Shown one piece after another: positions 46,948 to 56,855 of a DNA stretch of 64,000 bases. A program made the position numbers and the translations under genes. Source of the DNA: Croceivirga sp. (lineage in GTDB: Bacteria > Bacteroidota > Bacteroidia > Flavobacteriales > Flavobacteriaceae); the NCBI GenBank assembly GCA_028284935.1, contig JANQQQ010000001.1, positions 1 to 64,000 on the forward strand, given 5' to 3'. The notes below the pieces were generated by a model, which was not told the origin of the DNA, searched no databases, and saw nothing but the letters and a program-made list of their open reading frames with translations. How positions within the stretch are numbered: the first letter of the stretch is position 1; each line of letters starts with the position of its first letter.

Positions 46948-47607
46948 TCAAAAAAACTTTTGGTATTGCAATACCCTAAAATCCAGTGTATTGAAACTTG
47001 GATTTTCATCTTTTAACCGCTTGTATTCGGTAAGACTGCCCACTGCACGGTTTGCCGCTCCCGAAGGGGCCGTTAAAGACACGGTCGCAATCTTTCTTTG
47101 TGTTTTGGGATGGGTAAAGCGATGTATTCTGGGTACTTGGTCGTTGACAACTTCTAGCTGTAACCCAAATGCCTTTAATTGTTTCCTGAAAAAGTATTCA
47201 GGACCGTTTTTGCTGTTTCCGCCAGTAAACAAGAGCGTGTGTACCGTAGGGTACCGTTCCAGCCACTTTAGTATATTTCGCAACTCAACATTCAGCATTC
47301 CCAAATCAGAGGCATCCACTTTGAGCCGTTCCGCCCTCTCAACAATATCACAAACTCCAATTTTGTTCCTTTTCAAAAAATCCTTCCGTTGTTCTATGGC
47401 TTCAAACGAAGTCTCAAATTTGAGGTTGAGCTTAAAAATTCGATTCAAAATCGGCCACAATTGTCCATCACGACTTCCGTAGCAAAAATCAACGTCCCCC
47501 TCCTTTAGTTGCCCCATAGTGAATCTGGGCGGTGGGAGGGTACCTACAATCAATTTTTCCACCCCATCAAACAAAAAGGGAGCATAGGGATGTTGGTGTA
47601 CGAACAT
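46948..47607 (-). CDS. Uracil-DNA-glycosylase-fold protein
   Basis: A 219-residue protein with the UDG superfamily plan: an early LIVGTLPPPRF (motif A position), a central LLFTGGNSKNG and, near the end, VSLTAPSGAANRAVG which resembles the final PSxxNA loop of Mug and family 6 enzymes. CDIVERAERLKVDASD lies in the middle. The catalytic Asp/Asn cannot be assigned confidently. It may act in base-excision repair of deaminated bases. The start is the ATG at 47607. Confidence 0.65.
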   Translation of the reverse strand: MFVHQHPYAPFLFDGVEKLIVGTLPPPRFTMGQLKEGDVDFCYGSRDGQLWPILNRIFKLNLKFETSFEAIEQRKDFLKRNKIGVCDIVERAERLKVDASDLGMLNVELRNILKWLERYPTVHTLLFTGGNSKNGPEYFFRKQLKAFGLQLEVVNDQVPRIHRFTHPKTQRKIATVSLTAPSGAANRAVGSLTEYKRLKDENPSFNTLDFRVLQYQKFF

Positions 47608-47687
47608 AGTTCACAAAGGTAGGGGAATGCTCCATTTTTAAAATTCAATGGTATTTTTTAAATTATTGGTCAATAAATCAACATCTT

Positions 47688-47816
47688 ATGGGAAAAGGGG
47701 ATATTAAAACAAGGCGTGGGAAGATTGCCAATAATTCTTACGGTGCGCGTAGAAAGCGAAAAATCAAAAAACGGACTTCGGTTGAAGAAAAGGTACAAGC
47801 AGAAAAACCTAAATAG
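47688..47816 (+). CDS. Ribosomal protein bTHX
   Basis: A 42-residue basic protein, MGKGDIKTRRGKIANNSYGA followed by a run of Arg/Lys, matching the 30S protein THX (bTHX) of Thermus and Bacteroidota (MGKGDKKTKRGKI... pattern). It binds at the top of the 30S head. The gene is too short for routine ORF calling and lies in the gap between the UDG-like and lipoprotein genes, with its stop two bases from the end of the convergent lipoprotein gene. Confidence 0.9.
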   Translation: MGKGDIKTRRGKIANNSYGARRKRKIKKRTSVEEKVQAEKPK

Positions 47817-47817
47817 C

Positions 47818-48183
47818 TTAGTCTATCCTAAAGTTAAAGGTGAGTTCCCCATCTTCATCAATATCCAATTGGTAGGTGTAGAGCCCAATGGGCAGTGGAC
47901 TTGAAATGGAATCGGGAACAAAATTGATTACGGTGGAATCTGCCTCTATCCGCAAGGTATCCTGTTGATAGGCCACTTCAAATTCCATGTAGTCCGAAAA
48001 TCCATCCGCTGAAACGTTCTCAAAAAAAAGGGTGTCCACCCTAACCTCTACTCTTGAGAAGTTCTGACTGCTTAAATTTTGAATTCGAATATTTGGACCG
48101 GTCAGATTATCATCACGGTCATCACATGATGCAATAACCAAAACAAGGGTCAGGAAGATTAAGGAAGGGACAAACATTTTCAT
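47818..48183 (-). CDS. Putative lipoprotein
   Basis: A 121-residue protein with a lipobox (LVIASC) after a hydrophobic start, then a beta-rich body with no family I recognise (IRIQNLSSQNFSRVEVRVDT, LPIGLYTYQLDIDEDGELTF). The alternating polar/hydrophobic pattern suggests a beta-sandwich in the envelope. It runs convergent to bTHX and downstream of yaaA by 45 bases. Confidence 0.6.
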   Translation of the reverse strand: MKMFVPSLIFLTLVLVIASCDDRDDNLTGPNIRIQNLSSQNFSRVEVRVDTLFFENVSADGFSDYMEFEVAYQQDTLRIEADSTVINFVPDSISSPLPIGLYTYQLDIDEDGELTFNFRID

Positions 48184-48228
48184 TACGAAGCGTTTTTAAG
48201 TAATGAACGCTTATCGGTCCAAATTATT

Positions 48229-48990
48229 CTATCGAATAAATACGGGTTCATTGTCTTTAACGGTATGTTCTTGACTAAATTGGTAGTCGTCGTAATCAAA
48301 ACCCTTGATATCATCCACGGTATGGGCATTCGTATCCAAAATGTAACGCACCATGGATCCCCGAGCTTTCTTGGCAAAAAAACTGATGACCTTCAGTTTA
48401 TCATTCTTCCAATCCTTAAAAACCGGGGATATCACTGGAACTTTGAGTGCTTTTTCCTCTATCGCCCCAAAATATTCATTGCTTGCCAAATTGATAAATA
48501 ACTCACCATCCATAAGTACATCGTTTAAATGGTTTGTCAGGTTTTTTTTCCAGAACTCGTAAAGGTTCTTTTTTCGACCGATTTTGAGTTGCGTGCCCAT
48601 TTCCAACCGATAGGGTTGAATAAGGTCCAATGGCTTCAAAATGCCATAGAGACCAGATAAAATGCGTAATGTGGATTGCAAGTCCTCCAATTTATCCTCC
48701 GGAATGGTATAGGCATCCAAGCCTTGGTACACATCACCATTGAAAGCGTAAACAGCGGGTCTCGCATTATCGGTTGAAAATGGTGTGGAAAACTGTTGGT
48801 TTCTCTCCCAGTTCAGTTGCGCCAAGTTGTCAGAAATGGACATTAGTTTGGATAGGGCCCTAGGCTTTTTCTTGACTAAAACTTTGTTCAGTTTTTTGGA
48901 TTCCGATAGAAATTGGGGCTGACTATATTTTTCGGTTGGTAGTGCCGAATCAAAGTCCAACGACTTTGCTGGGGAAATAACGATTTTCAT
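48229..48990 (-). CDS. yaaA: Peroxide stress protein YaaA
   Basis: A 253-residue YaaA (DUF328) protein: [15 protein letters not shown], the [13 protein letters not shown] segment and [20 protein letters not shown], with [16 protein letters not shown] near the C-terminus. E. coli YaaA limits intracellular iron and DNA damage during H2O2 stress. The length is normal. It is divergent from doxX with a 68-base gap. Confidence 0.93.
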   Translation of the reverse strand: MKIVISPAKSLDFDSALPTEKYSQPQFLSESKKLNKVLVKKKPRALSKLMSISDNLAQLNWERNQQFSTPFSTDNARPAVYAFNGDVYQGLDAYTIPEDKLEDLQSTLRILSGLYGILKPLDLIQPYRLEMGTQLKIGRKKNLYEFWKKNLTNHLNDVLMDGELFINLASNEYFGAIEEKALKVPVISPVFKDWKNDKLKVISFFAKKARGSMVRYILDTNAHTVDDIKGFDYDDYQFSQEHTVKDNEPVFIR

Positions 48991-49058
48991 GTAACAGCAA
49001 TTTGTTTACAAAAATAATCGGTTTTTTGGTTACATTTAAATACCTAAAAACCAATAAA

Positions 49059-49439
49059 ATGAAAATAGTAAAACTCATTATCTGCGTTCTTTTTGGACTC
49101 TTCATGCTGAATTCGGGCTTAAACAAAATATTCCAGTATATGCCCATGCCAGAAGATTTAACGGAAGCACAACTGGAAATGTTCGGTCACTTTATGGCCA
49201 TATCATGGCTTATGCCCTTGGTTGCCGTTGCAGAAATCGTTGGTGGAATACTTTTTATCCTACCTAAACTTAGAGCGTTAGGGGCTTTAATTATGCTCCC
49301 TATCTCAACGGGAATCCTCTTACATCATTTAGTATTGGATCCTGCAATGCCTGGCTTGGCCATAAGTATTGTCATATTTGCTATCAACCTTTGGATACTC
49401 TTCGACAATTGGTCAAAATATCGGCCTATTTGGAGCTAA
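49059..49439 (+). CDS. DoxX-like membrane protein
   Basis: A 126-residue membrane protein with four spans: KLIICVLFGLFMLNSGLNKI, a second around MPLVAVAEIVGGILFIL, a third ALGALIMLPISTGILLHH and a fourth ISIVIFAINLWILF. It resembles DoxX/DoxD-like proteins of unproven function, sometimes tied to redox balance. The ATG at 49059 (MKIVKLII) is preferred over an upstream start at 49002, which is not conserved-looking. Confidence 0.75.
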   Translation: MKIVKLIICVLFGLFMLNSGLNKIFQYMPMPEDLTEAQLEMFGHFMAISWLMPLVAVAEIVGGILFILPKLRALGALIMLPISTGILLHHLVLDPAMPGLAISIVIFAINLWILFDNWSKYRPIWS

Positions 49440-50461
49440 ACATGCTTGGTGTAATTGCTCCACTTTTCAATACAGTTTGCCATATCCGCCGGTATTTCTG
49501 AATTGAACTGAAGTTTTTTTCCCGTTATTGGATGCACAAATCCCAATGTTTTGGCATGTAAAGCTTGCCTAGGTAAGATTTTAAAGCAGTTTTCAACAAA
49601 CTGCTTATATTTTGTAAAGGTGGTCCCTTTTAAGATTTTATCACCGCCGTAACGGCCATCATTAAACAAGGTATGCCCCAAATATTTCATATGGGCCCGT
49701 ATTTGGTGGGTACGTCCGGTTTCCAACTTGCAGGACACTAGGGTAACATAACCCAACCGCTGTAGCACCATGTAATGTGTTATCGCTTCTTTACCATGGT
49801 CACCATCAGGAAACACCATCATCTGTAACCGATTTTTCGGGTTTCTGCCTAGACGTCCGGTAATCGTTCCCTCATCATCGGACACATTTCCCCAAACCAA
49901 AGCGATATACTCACGCTCGGTAGACTTTTCAAAAAACTGTTGTGCCAGGTGGGCCATGGCTACATTGGTCTTGGCAACAACCAACAATCCGGAGGTATCT
50001 TTATCAATACGATGCACTAATCCTGGCCTTCCTGAACTGTTGTTTGGTAAATCCTTGAAATGGTGCACCAAGGCATTGATTAGGGTACCTGAGTAATTTC
50101 CATGACCGGGATGAACCACCATTCCAGCGGGTTTATTGACCACAAGGACCTGATCATCCTCAAAGACAATATCCAAAGGGATATCCTCTGGTGTCAACAA
50201 GAACTCATAGGGTGGGTGTTCAAAAAGCACCTTGACCTCATCTCCCGCCTTAACGCGATAGTTCTGCTTTACTTGAGTCCCATTCACCCATATATGCCCT
50301 TGCTTGGCGGCTTGTTGAATTTTGTTCCGTGTGGCATTTTCAATAAAGTTCATCAAAAACTTATCCACGCGAAGGGGCTCCTGCCCTTTTGAAGCTTCAA
50401 ATCGATAATGTTCAAAAAGTTCGTCTTGAGAAAGTTCAGAAGCTTCTGAATCAGCCATCAT
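49436..50461 (-). CDS. rluD: RluA/RluD-type pseudouridine synthase
   Basis: A 341-residue enzyme with an N-terminal S4 domain (PLRVDKFLMNFIENATRNKI, WVNGTQVKQNYRVKAGDEV) and the catalytic domain with the Asp in VHRIDKDTSGLLVVAKT. The substrate is likely 23S rRNA (helix 69 for RluD), by family. It overlaps the PASTA gene by four bases. Its stop meets the end of doxX in a four-base overlap. Confidence 0.9.
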   Translation of the reverse strand: MMADSEASELSQDELFEHYRFEASKGQEPLRVDKFLMNFIENATRNKIQQAAKQGHIWVNGTQVKQNYRVKAGDEVKVLFEHPPYEFLLTPEDIPLDIVFEDDQVLVVNKPAGMVVHPGHGNYSGTLINALVHHFKDLPNNSSGRPGLVHRIDKDTSGLLVVAKTNVAMAHLAQQFFEKSTEREYIALVWGNVSDDEGTITGRLGRNPKNRLQMMVFPDGDHGKEAITHYMVLQRLGYVTLVSCKLETGRTHQIRAHMKYLGHTLFNDGRYGGDKILKGTTFTKYKQFVENCFKILPRQALHAKTLGFVHPITGKKLQFNSEIPADMANCIEKWSNYTKHV

Positions 50462-51048
50462 TCTTGGGATTCTGCTTTGATAATGGCACTCCCGGGAATA
50501 ACCCCATTACCACATTCCAGTTCAATCTTTGATGTTTTGGGTAGCTTATCTCCAGGTTTAATGTATTTTCCCTTAAACTTCATGCGATATACCATATCCT
50601 TGCCCAACTCATCAATATAAGTGACACGTTGTACATCCAAACCAACGGCGCGCAGCATGGATGTGGCATTTCGGCGGGTCACTTGAATAATGTTGGGAAT
50701 CGTCACTTTTTTATATCCTGACGGATTTACGGTAAAATAGATTTTTCGATTTTCCTTTACCTTGGTGCCGGCAAGTGGATTTTGCTCCAAAATTGAGAAT
50801 CTGGGATAGTCGGGATTGTAATTGGTGGAATCCAGGACCTCATAACGGAGACCGGCATTTTCAGCTACTTCCCTCATCTCCATGACGGACATTTTTGAAA
50901 AGTCGGGAACCTCCACAAATTCACCGTGATTGGTACTGCTCTTTAACCACCTCAGTGTCAAAAAACAGATGACTATGATTACTAAAATGGCAAGTCCCAG
51001 CTGAAGTAAAAAGGTTCTACTTCGTAGAAAATCCAGAAAATTCCTCAT
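50458..51048 (-). CDS. Membrane-anchored PASTA-domain protein
   Basis: A 196-residue protein with one N-terminal membrane span (LGLAILVIIVICFLTLRWL) and about two PASTA domains (VEVPDFSKMSVMEMREVAENAG; VTIPNIIQVTRRNATSML). PASTA domains bind muropeptides or beta-lactam-like ligands. It is not fused to a kinase and sits upstream of rluD, with ddl divergent 73 bases away, a grouping common in Flavobacteriaceae and suggesting a cell-wall role. Confidence 0.85.
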   Translation of the reverse strand: MRNFLDFLRSRTFLLQLGLAILVIIVICFLTLRWLKSSTNHGEFVEVPDFSKMSVMEMREVAENAGLRYEVLDSTNYNPDYPRFSILEQNPLAGTKVKENRKIYFTVNPSGYKKVTIPNIIQVTRRNATSMLRAVGLDVQRVTYIDELGKDMVYRMKFKGKYIKPGDKLPKTSKIELECGNGVIPGSAIIKAESQE

Positions 51049-51121
51049 ACTAAAGGTTTACCGACAAATATAGAAGAAACCCCCCTTTTTTAGTTACTTT
51101 GGTGCCGTATAATCGACCAAT

Positions 51122-52096
51122 GTGAAGAAGAATATTGCCATTATTATGGGAGGCTACTCCAGTGAGTACAACATTTCCATGAAAAGTGGAACCGTTGTCC
51201 AAACCCATCTGAGCAAAGAAAAATTCAATCTATTCAGTATTACAATTACCCCAGAATCTTGGTATTACAAAACGGAAAAAGGGGAGAAAATTGAGGTGAA
51301 CAAACATGACTTTAGTTTGGACCTTTCCACAGCTAAGGTAAATTTTGACTGTGTTTTCAATGCTATCCATGGTACCCCGGGAGAAGATGGCCTTTTACAA
51401 GCTTATTTCGAATTACTTGGCATTCCACAAACCTCCTGTGGTTCGTACCAGGCTGCTTTAACTTTCAATAAAAGGGATTTACTGAGTACCCTTAAGCCCT
51501 ATGGGATCCAATGTGCCACTTCTTATTATTTGAATAAGGGGGAACCTATGGATTACAATGCAATTGTAGAAAAAGTAGGTTTGCCCTGCTTTGTAAAGGC
51601 CAATAGGGCAGGCAGCAGTTTTGGAATAAGCAAAGTGTACAAGATTGAAGAATTCGGAGCAGCTCTGGAAAACGCTTTTAAAGAGGATGATGAAGTCATT
51701 ATTGAGTCGTTTTTGGAGGGTACCGAAATTTCTGTTGGGGTGATTACCTATAAGGGGAAAACCAAGGTTTTACCGATGACGGAAATTGTAAGTGAAAACG
51801 ACTTTTTCGATTATTCCGCTAAATATGAGGGAAAGTCCCAAGAAATTACCCCTGCAAGGATTTCCAACGCACAGGAACAGAACGCTGCTTCAATATCGAG
51901 GAAAATCTATGAGCTCTTAAAAATGACCGGCTACTCAAGGAGCGAATTCATTTTTCAAGGAAATGTACCCTATTTGTTGGAAGTAAATACCACCCCCGGC
52001 TTGACAGAAGAAAGTATTCTGCCCCAACAGGCCCAAGCAGCCGGTATTTCGTTGACGGAACTATTTGAAAGTGCCATTGATGAAGCACTGAAATAG
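51122..52096 (+). CDS. ddl: D-alanine--D-alanine ligase
   Basis: A 324-residue ATP-grasp enzyme forming D-Ala-D-Ala. It starts at a GTG (VKKNIAIIMGGYSSEYNIS), has VFNAIHGTPGEDGLLQAYFE, LPCFVKANRAGSSFGISKV for ATP, and ends with LEVNTTPGLTEESILP for Mg and phosphate. The start codon GTG at 51122 fits the usual N-terminus. coaD follows. Confidence 0.93.
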   Translation: MKKNIAIIMGGYSSEYNISMKSGTVVQTHLSKEKFNLFSITITPESWYYKTEKGEKIEVNKHDFSLDLSTAKVNFDCVFNAIHGTPGEDGLLQAYFELLGIPQTSCGSYQAALTFNKRDLLSTLKPYGIQCATSYYLNKGEPMDYNAIVEKVGLPCFVKANRAGSSFGISKVYKIEEFGAALENAFKEDDEVIIESFLEGTEISVGVITYKGKTKVLPMTEIVSENDFFDYSAKYEGKSQEITPARISNAQEQNAASISRKIYELLKMTGYSRSEFIFQGNVPYLLEVNTTPGLTEESILPQQAQAAGISLTELFESAIDEALK

Positions 52097-52133
52097 CAAA
52101 TTCTATGTATTTTTAAGAAAATTCACGTTGAAC

Positions 52134-52601
52134 ATGAGAAGAGCTATATTTCCCGGTTCATTCGACCCCCTCACCCTTGGGCACTATGACATTATTCGAC
52201 GGGGCATAACACTCTTTGATGAACTGTTCATTGCCATAGGGATAAATGCGGATAAGAAATATATGTTCACCTTGGAGGAACGCCAAGGTTTTATCGAACA
52301 GGCCTTTAAAGATGAACCTAAAATAAAAGTGGTTACCTATGAAGGTCTAACGGTGGATTTTTGTAGGGAAATTGATGCGAACTTCATTTTAAGGGGCCTT
52401 AGAAATCCAGCAGACTTCGAGTTTGAAAAGGCCATAGCCCATACCAATAGAAAACTATCGGAAATCGAAACCGTTTTTTTGCTCACCTCTTCGGGAAAAT
52501 CATATATAAGTTCTTCCATTGTGAGGGATGTTATTAGAAATGGAGGGGACTATACAGGCTTGGTACCGGAAACGGTAATTGTCACCGGTGACCGAAGGTA
52601 A
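52134..52601 (+). CDS. coaD: Phosphopantetheine adenylyltransferase
   Basis: A 155-residue nucleotidyl-transferase of CoA synthesis. The start MRRAIFPGSFDPLTLGHYDI carries the HxGH-type motif (TLGHYD), and the ISSS(I/V)R motif is in SYISSSIVRDVI. I use the ATG at 52134; an upstream TTG at 52128 adds only two residues. It follows ddl by 37 bases. Confidence 0.95.
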   Translation: MRRAIFPGSFDPLTLGHYDIIRRGITLFDELFIAIGINADKKYMFTLEERQGFIEQAFKDEPKIKVVTYEGLTVDFCREIDANFILRGLRNPADFEFEKAIAHTNRKLSEIETVFLLTSSGKSYISSSIVRDVIRNGGDYTGLVPETVIVTGDRR

Positions 52602-52771
52602 AATAGGACCCGCCTACAGTAAATCGCAGTACAACTATGGTCTCCATTAAAATATAACCCCATACAACATCTTTTAAGGAATACACAACATAAACTAAGT
52701 TATATAGTTATATTCCTATAATATTGTAAGAAATTACGTATAATTTAAGAGTCCCAAATCTTAAAAGTTAC

Positions 52772-54622
52772 ATGTTGAAAGCTATAGAAACCTACGCATT
52801 GAGCTATCTTGCGCAGCAATTGCCGCAACCTACGGCATTTATCAATACCTCCTTTGAACTAGTTTGTGCTTCCCAAAGTTGGCTGGACTATTTTGAATTT
52901 ACACCACATGAAATTGAGGGAAAGCAAATTCTTGCTTTTTTTGATGAACATGGGAAGGGTCACTGGGAAAACTGTTTGGAAAATTGTCTAACCGGTGAGA
53001 AAGAGTTCGGAATACAAAATACAGTATCAAGTGTTGGAAAAGAACAATGGTTTGAGTGGACGAACGTTCCCTGGTATGATGAACAAGAGAACATTATAGG
53101 CGTAATCATACAAATAAAGGATATTACCAAAAGGCTTGAGAATGAACTGAAGTACGAAAAACTGGAGAACCTGTTAAAAGACCAATCGGAAATTGCCAAA
53201 GTAGGAACATGGGAATACAATATTGGTTCAGATTCCCTTTTTTGGTCGGACATGACCAAAAAGATTCATGAAGTTCCGTTGGACTTTGAACCCAACATGG
53301 ACAGGGCCATCAATTTTTACGAACAGGGCCATTCCAGAAATACCATTGCCATGCTTGCTCACAATGGCATTCACCGGGGAGAGAGCTGGTCTCAAAAATT
53401 AAAGTTGATAACGGAAAAAGGCAGGGAAAAATGGGTGATTGCTGCAGGAAAACCCTTGTATAAAAACGGTGAGGTGACCCGTCTCATAGGAACGTTCCAA
53501 GATATCACTCAACAAGTGGAACAACAGAAAAAGACGAAAGAAAACGAGCAGCTCTTACGGACCTTAGTTGATAATTTGCCCTTAAACCTATACATCAAAG
53601 ATGCGGAATCAAGAAAGGTGTTAGTAAATAAGGCGGAATGCCAGTACTTGGGTGTTGAGAGCCCGCAGGAGTTAATAGGACAATCCGATTTTGACCTGTA
53701 TGACGAAAACATTGCCCAAATCTCAAGGGATGAGGATTTACAGGTAATGAAGACCAAAAAACCGATGATTGGCAAAAGAACGATCAGCATAAAAAAAGAT
53801 GGGGTCTCCACCTCGTTCCTTACTTCCAAAATTCCATTGTTGAACCTTGAAGGTGAGTGCAAAGGTCTTATAGGCATAAGTATGGACATTTCGGAAATTA
53901 TCCAAAAGGAAAACCAATTGAGCGATCTGATCAATGTTACGGCAATCCAAAACAAAAAGCTTATCAATTTTGCCCATATCGTATCCCATAACTTACGCTC
54001 GCATACCGCCAATTTTTCCATGTTGGTGGATTTCTTGGCAAAAGAGGAGCAAGAAAACGAAAAAGAGCGCATTTTGGAGATGTTGGCCAAAGCATCGGAC
54101 AACCTAATGGATACCCTTGAAAACCTCAATGAGGTAGTAGATATCAGTACCAATGTCAATTTGGAGAAAAAATCCCTGAACCTAAATGAGCAGATCAATC
54201 GGGTGCAGGAAAACCTTACTGCATTTCTACATCAGAATAAGGTAGTACTAGATAACAAAATCTCCGACAAGGTGTATGTAAAAGCGGTTCCTGCCTATTT
54301 GGAGAGTATCATTCTCAATCTTTTGACAAACGCCGTAAAATATCAAAATCCCCAAAGGAACCCCAAAATCACCTTGACCACAGAGAAAAAAGGGGATCAA
54401 ATCATTTTCAGGATTGAAGACAATGGTTTGGGCATTGACATGGAAAAATACGGAAAGAAACTTTTTGGAATGTACAAGACCTTTCACAACAATTCCGACG
54501 CAAGGGGGATAGGTCTATACATTACCAAAAATCAGATTGAGGCAATGGGCGGTTCCATAATCGTCTGTAGCGAAGTGAATAAAGGATCAACGTTTAGTGT
54601 GTATTTCAAAGATGAGAATTAA
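52772..54622 (+). CDS. Soluble PAS-domain sensor histidine kinase
   Basis: A 616-residue cytoplasmic kinase without membrane spans. Three PAS modules are visible at about 18-120 (LVCASQSWLDYFEFTPHEIE), 135-250 (VGTWEYNIGSDSLFWSD, with PAC) and 260-375 (LRTLVDNLPLNLYIKDAESR). HisKA follows (FAHIVSHNLRSHTANFSML) and then HATPase (LLTNAVKYQNP, RIEDNGLGIDM, ARGIGLYITKNQIEAMGG). It overlaps the receiver gene by 11 bases, so the two form a pair. The ligand is unknown. Confidence 0.9.
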   Translation: MLKAIETYALSYLAQQLPQPTAFINTSFELVCASQSWLDYFEFTPHEIEGKQILAFFDEHGKGHWENCLENCLTGEKEFGIQNTVSSVGKEQWFEWTNVPWYDEQENIIGVIIQIKDITKRLENELKYEKLENLLKDQSEIAKVGTWEYNIGSDSLFWSDMTKKIHEVPLDFEPNMDRAINFYEQGHSRNTIAMLAHNGIHRGESWSQKLKLITEKGREKWVIAAGKPLYKNGEVTRLIGTFQDITQQVEQQKKTKENEQLLRTLVDNLPLNLYIKDAESRKVLVNKAECQYLGVESPQELIGQSDFDLYDENIAQISRDEDLQVMKTKKPMIGKRTISIKKDGVSTSFLTSKIPLLNLEGECKGLIGISMDISEIIQKENQLSDLINVTAIQNKKLINFAHIVSHNLRSHTANFSMLVDFLAKEEQENEKERILEMLAKASDNLMDTLENLNEVVDISTNVNLEKKSLNLNEQINRVQENLTAFLHQNKVVLDNKISDKVYVKAVPAYLESIILNLLTNAVKYQNPQRNPKITLTTEKKGDQIIFRIEDNGLGIDMEKYGKKLFGMYKTFHNNSDARGIGLYITKNQIEAMGGSIIVCSEVNKGSTFSVYFKDEN

Positions 54623-55025
54623 TTCGGTCTACATAGTAGATGATGATACCATCACCATTTTTGGCCTTCGAAAGTTATTGGCAAAATACAGTGCCGATTT
54701 GGTTGTCGAAGAATTCAGAAATGGAAGACTGGCCTTTGATTCCATTTTGTCACTATTGGAAAACAACATTCCTTTGCCCGAGGTGATATTTTTGGACATA
54801 AACATGCCCGTTATGGATGGCTGGGCTTTTCTAGATGAGTTTTTAAAGCTCCCCAATACCGCCGGCGTTCATATAAAAATCATTACCTCCTCCATTGACA
54901 TTAGGGACCGTGAAAAGTGGCAGACTTATGTGAAAAAGACCGGACATCAAATCGATTTTATCACCAAACCCATTTATGAACTCAATCTTGAAGACGTAAC
55001 ACATAATATGGATTTAGCTTCCTAA
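54612..55025 (+). CDS. Single-domain response regulator
   Basis: A 137-residue receiver: the acidic pair in VYIVDDDTITIFGL, the phosphorylated Asp in VIFLDINMPVMDGWAF, Thr/Ser in IKIITSSIDIRD and Lys in FITKPIYEL. It has no output domain. The ATG at 54612 lies inside the kinase gene (11-base overlap), giving translational coupling. It most likely receives phosphate from the adjacent PAS kinase. Confidence 0.92.
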   Translation: MRINSVYIVDDDTITIFGLRKLLAKYSADLVVEEFRNGRLAFDSILSLLENNIPLPEVIFLDINMPVMDGWAFLDEFLKLPNTAGVHIKIITSSIDIRDREKWQTYVKKTGHQIDFITKPIYELNLEDVTHNMDLAS

Positions 55026-55076
55026 TCTAGGATTTTCTACTTTTGGCATGAACTCCCACAACGCCAGAAGTATTCC

Positions 55077-56855
55077 ATGAAATCATTATCACACCTCCTC
55101 TTCATTCTTTCTGTTTTGTTTTTTTCCTGCAAAGATGTTATTGAAACTGACAAACAAACCTTTCCCACCGTTTTTGAAGATTCAGAAGGACAACAAACGG
55201 CCACCTACGAGGAAGTAATAGATTTTTATCTTCGATTGGCCAAGGAGTTTCCATCAATCAATGTTCAGACCATTGGTAGCACGGACTGTGGACACCCACT
55301 TCATTTGGTTACCTATAATCCAGAAGCCAACTTCAACTTCCAAAAAATCAGGGAAGAAAAAGGCATTTTACTGATAAACAACGGAATTCATCCCGGAGAA
55401 CCTGATGGTATTGATGCCACTATGCTCTTATTTAGGGATTTGGCACAAAAACAATTGACTACACCAAAAAACGTAGTAATTGCCACCATTCCAGTTTACA
55501 ATGTAGGTGGTATGTTAAATCGAAATAGCACTACAAGGGTGAACCAAAATGGTCCCGAATCCTATGGTTTTCGGGGCAATGCCCTTAATTATGACCTCAA
55601 TAGGGATTTCATAAAAATGGATACTAAAAACACCGAAACCTTTTCTAGTATTTTTCATTTGGTGAAACCGGATGTTTTTATTGACAACCATGTGAGTAAC
55701 GGAGCTGATTATCAATACATCCTCACACATTTATTTACGCAACACAATAAATTGGGTGGTGAGCTCGGTGAATATCTAAATGAAGAACTGGTTCCAGCAC
55801 TTGAAAAAGGACTTTTGGACGCGAATTTTGAAATTACACCTTACGTCAATGTCTTTAATAGACCTCCGGACAATGGTTTTTCCCAATTTATGGATCACCC
55901 AAGATATTCCACAGGGTATACAACTTTATGGAATACCCTTGGAATAATGGTTGAAACCCACATGCTTAAACCCTATAAACCGCGAGTGGAAGGAACCTAT
56001 GAACTAATGAAAAAAATGGTTGAAATCATTGAAGTCGACCACGAAAAAATAAAATCCCTTAGATCCAAAGCCAACGAGTTTGCCATGAACTCGGAAAAAT
56101 TTCTGTTCAACTGGACTTTGGATACCGCAAAAACCAATTCTTTCATTTTTAAAGGTTTCAAAGCTGACACCATCACCAGCGAAATAACGGGAATGCCCAG
56201 GCTCAAATACGACAAGGAGCAACCTTTTGAAAAAGAAATCCCTTATCAAAACGAATATTATCCAAAGGATACCATTACCATTCCTGAGGCGTATCTTATA
56301 AAAAGGTCATGGCTGAAGGTAATGGACCGGCTATCTGCCAATGAAATTGAATTTTATGAGCTGGAAGAGGATACCCTTTTAACTGTTGAGGGATATGAGA
56401 TAACTTCATATGAAACATTTTCCAGACCCTATGAAGGTCATTATCCACATTATGACACTAAGATTTCAACAGCGGAAATGAGTGTTTCCTTTAATAAAGG
56501 GGATTACATCGTTCCAATTAGGCAACCCGGAATTCGATATATACTGGAAACCTTGGAACCCGAAGCCGTGGATTCTTTTTTTAATTGGAACTTTTTTGAC
56601 ACGGTACTTCAACAAAAAGAAGGGTTTTCCCCTTATGTGTTTGAGGACTTGGCCCTAACTATTTTAGAGGAAAATCCAGCCTTAAGGGACAGTTTGGAAA
56701 GTAAAAAACGGATGAATGAGGCATTCTCCCAAAACTGGTATGCACAATTGGATTGGATTTTTAAAAATTCCCAATACCATGAACCAGCGCATATGCAATA
56801 TCCGGTCTATAGGATTCTAAAGGAAAGTGATGCTGCTTCTATTTTAAAAAATTAG
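55077..56855 (+). CDS. M14 family zinc carboxypeptidase lipoprotein
   Basis: A 592-residue lipoprotein (lipobox FFSC). The M14 zinc ligands are visible: His and Glu in INNGIHPGEPDGIDA (about 104-107), His in FIDNHVSNGADY (about 204) and the catalytic Glu in IMVETHMLKPY (about 292). The YDLNRDF substrate motif is also present. The C-terminal half lacks a familiar domain. It probably trims peptides or muropeptides outside the cytoplasm. It overlaps the convergent nudix gene by 12 bases. Confidence 0.87.
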   Translation: MKSLSHLLFILSVLFFSCKDVIETDKQTFPTVFEDSEGQQTATYEEVIDFYLRLAKEFPSINVQTIGSTDCGHPLHLVTYNPEANFNFQKIREEKGILLINNGIHPGEPDGIDATMLLFRDLAQKQLTTPKNVVIATIPVYNVGGMLNRNSTTRVNQNGPESYGFRGNALNYDLNRDFIKMDTKNTETFSSIFHLVKPDVFIDNHVSNGADYQYILTHLFTQHNKLGGELGEYLNEELVPALEKGLLDANFEITPYVNVFNRPPDNGFSQFMDHPRYSTGYTTLWNTLGIMVETHMLKPYKPRVEGTYELMKKMVEIIEVDHEKIKSLRSKANEFAMNSEKFLFNWTLDTAKTNSFIFKGFKADTITSEITGMPRLKYDKEQPFEKEIPYQNEYYPKDTITIPEAYLIKRSWLKVMDRLSANEIEFYELEEDTLLTVEGYEITSYETFSRPYEGHYPHYDTKISTAEMSVSFNKGDYIVPIRQPGIRYILETLEPEAVDSFFNWNFFDTVLQQKEGFSPYVFEDLALTILEENPALRDSLESKKRMNEAFSQNWYAQLDWIFKNSQYHEPAHMQYPVYRILKESDAASILKN

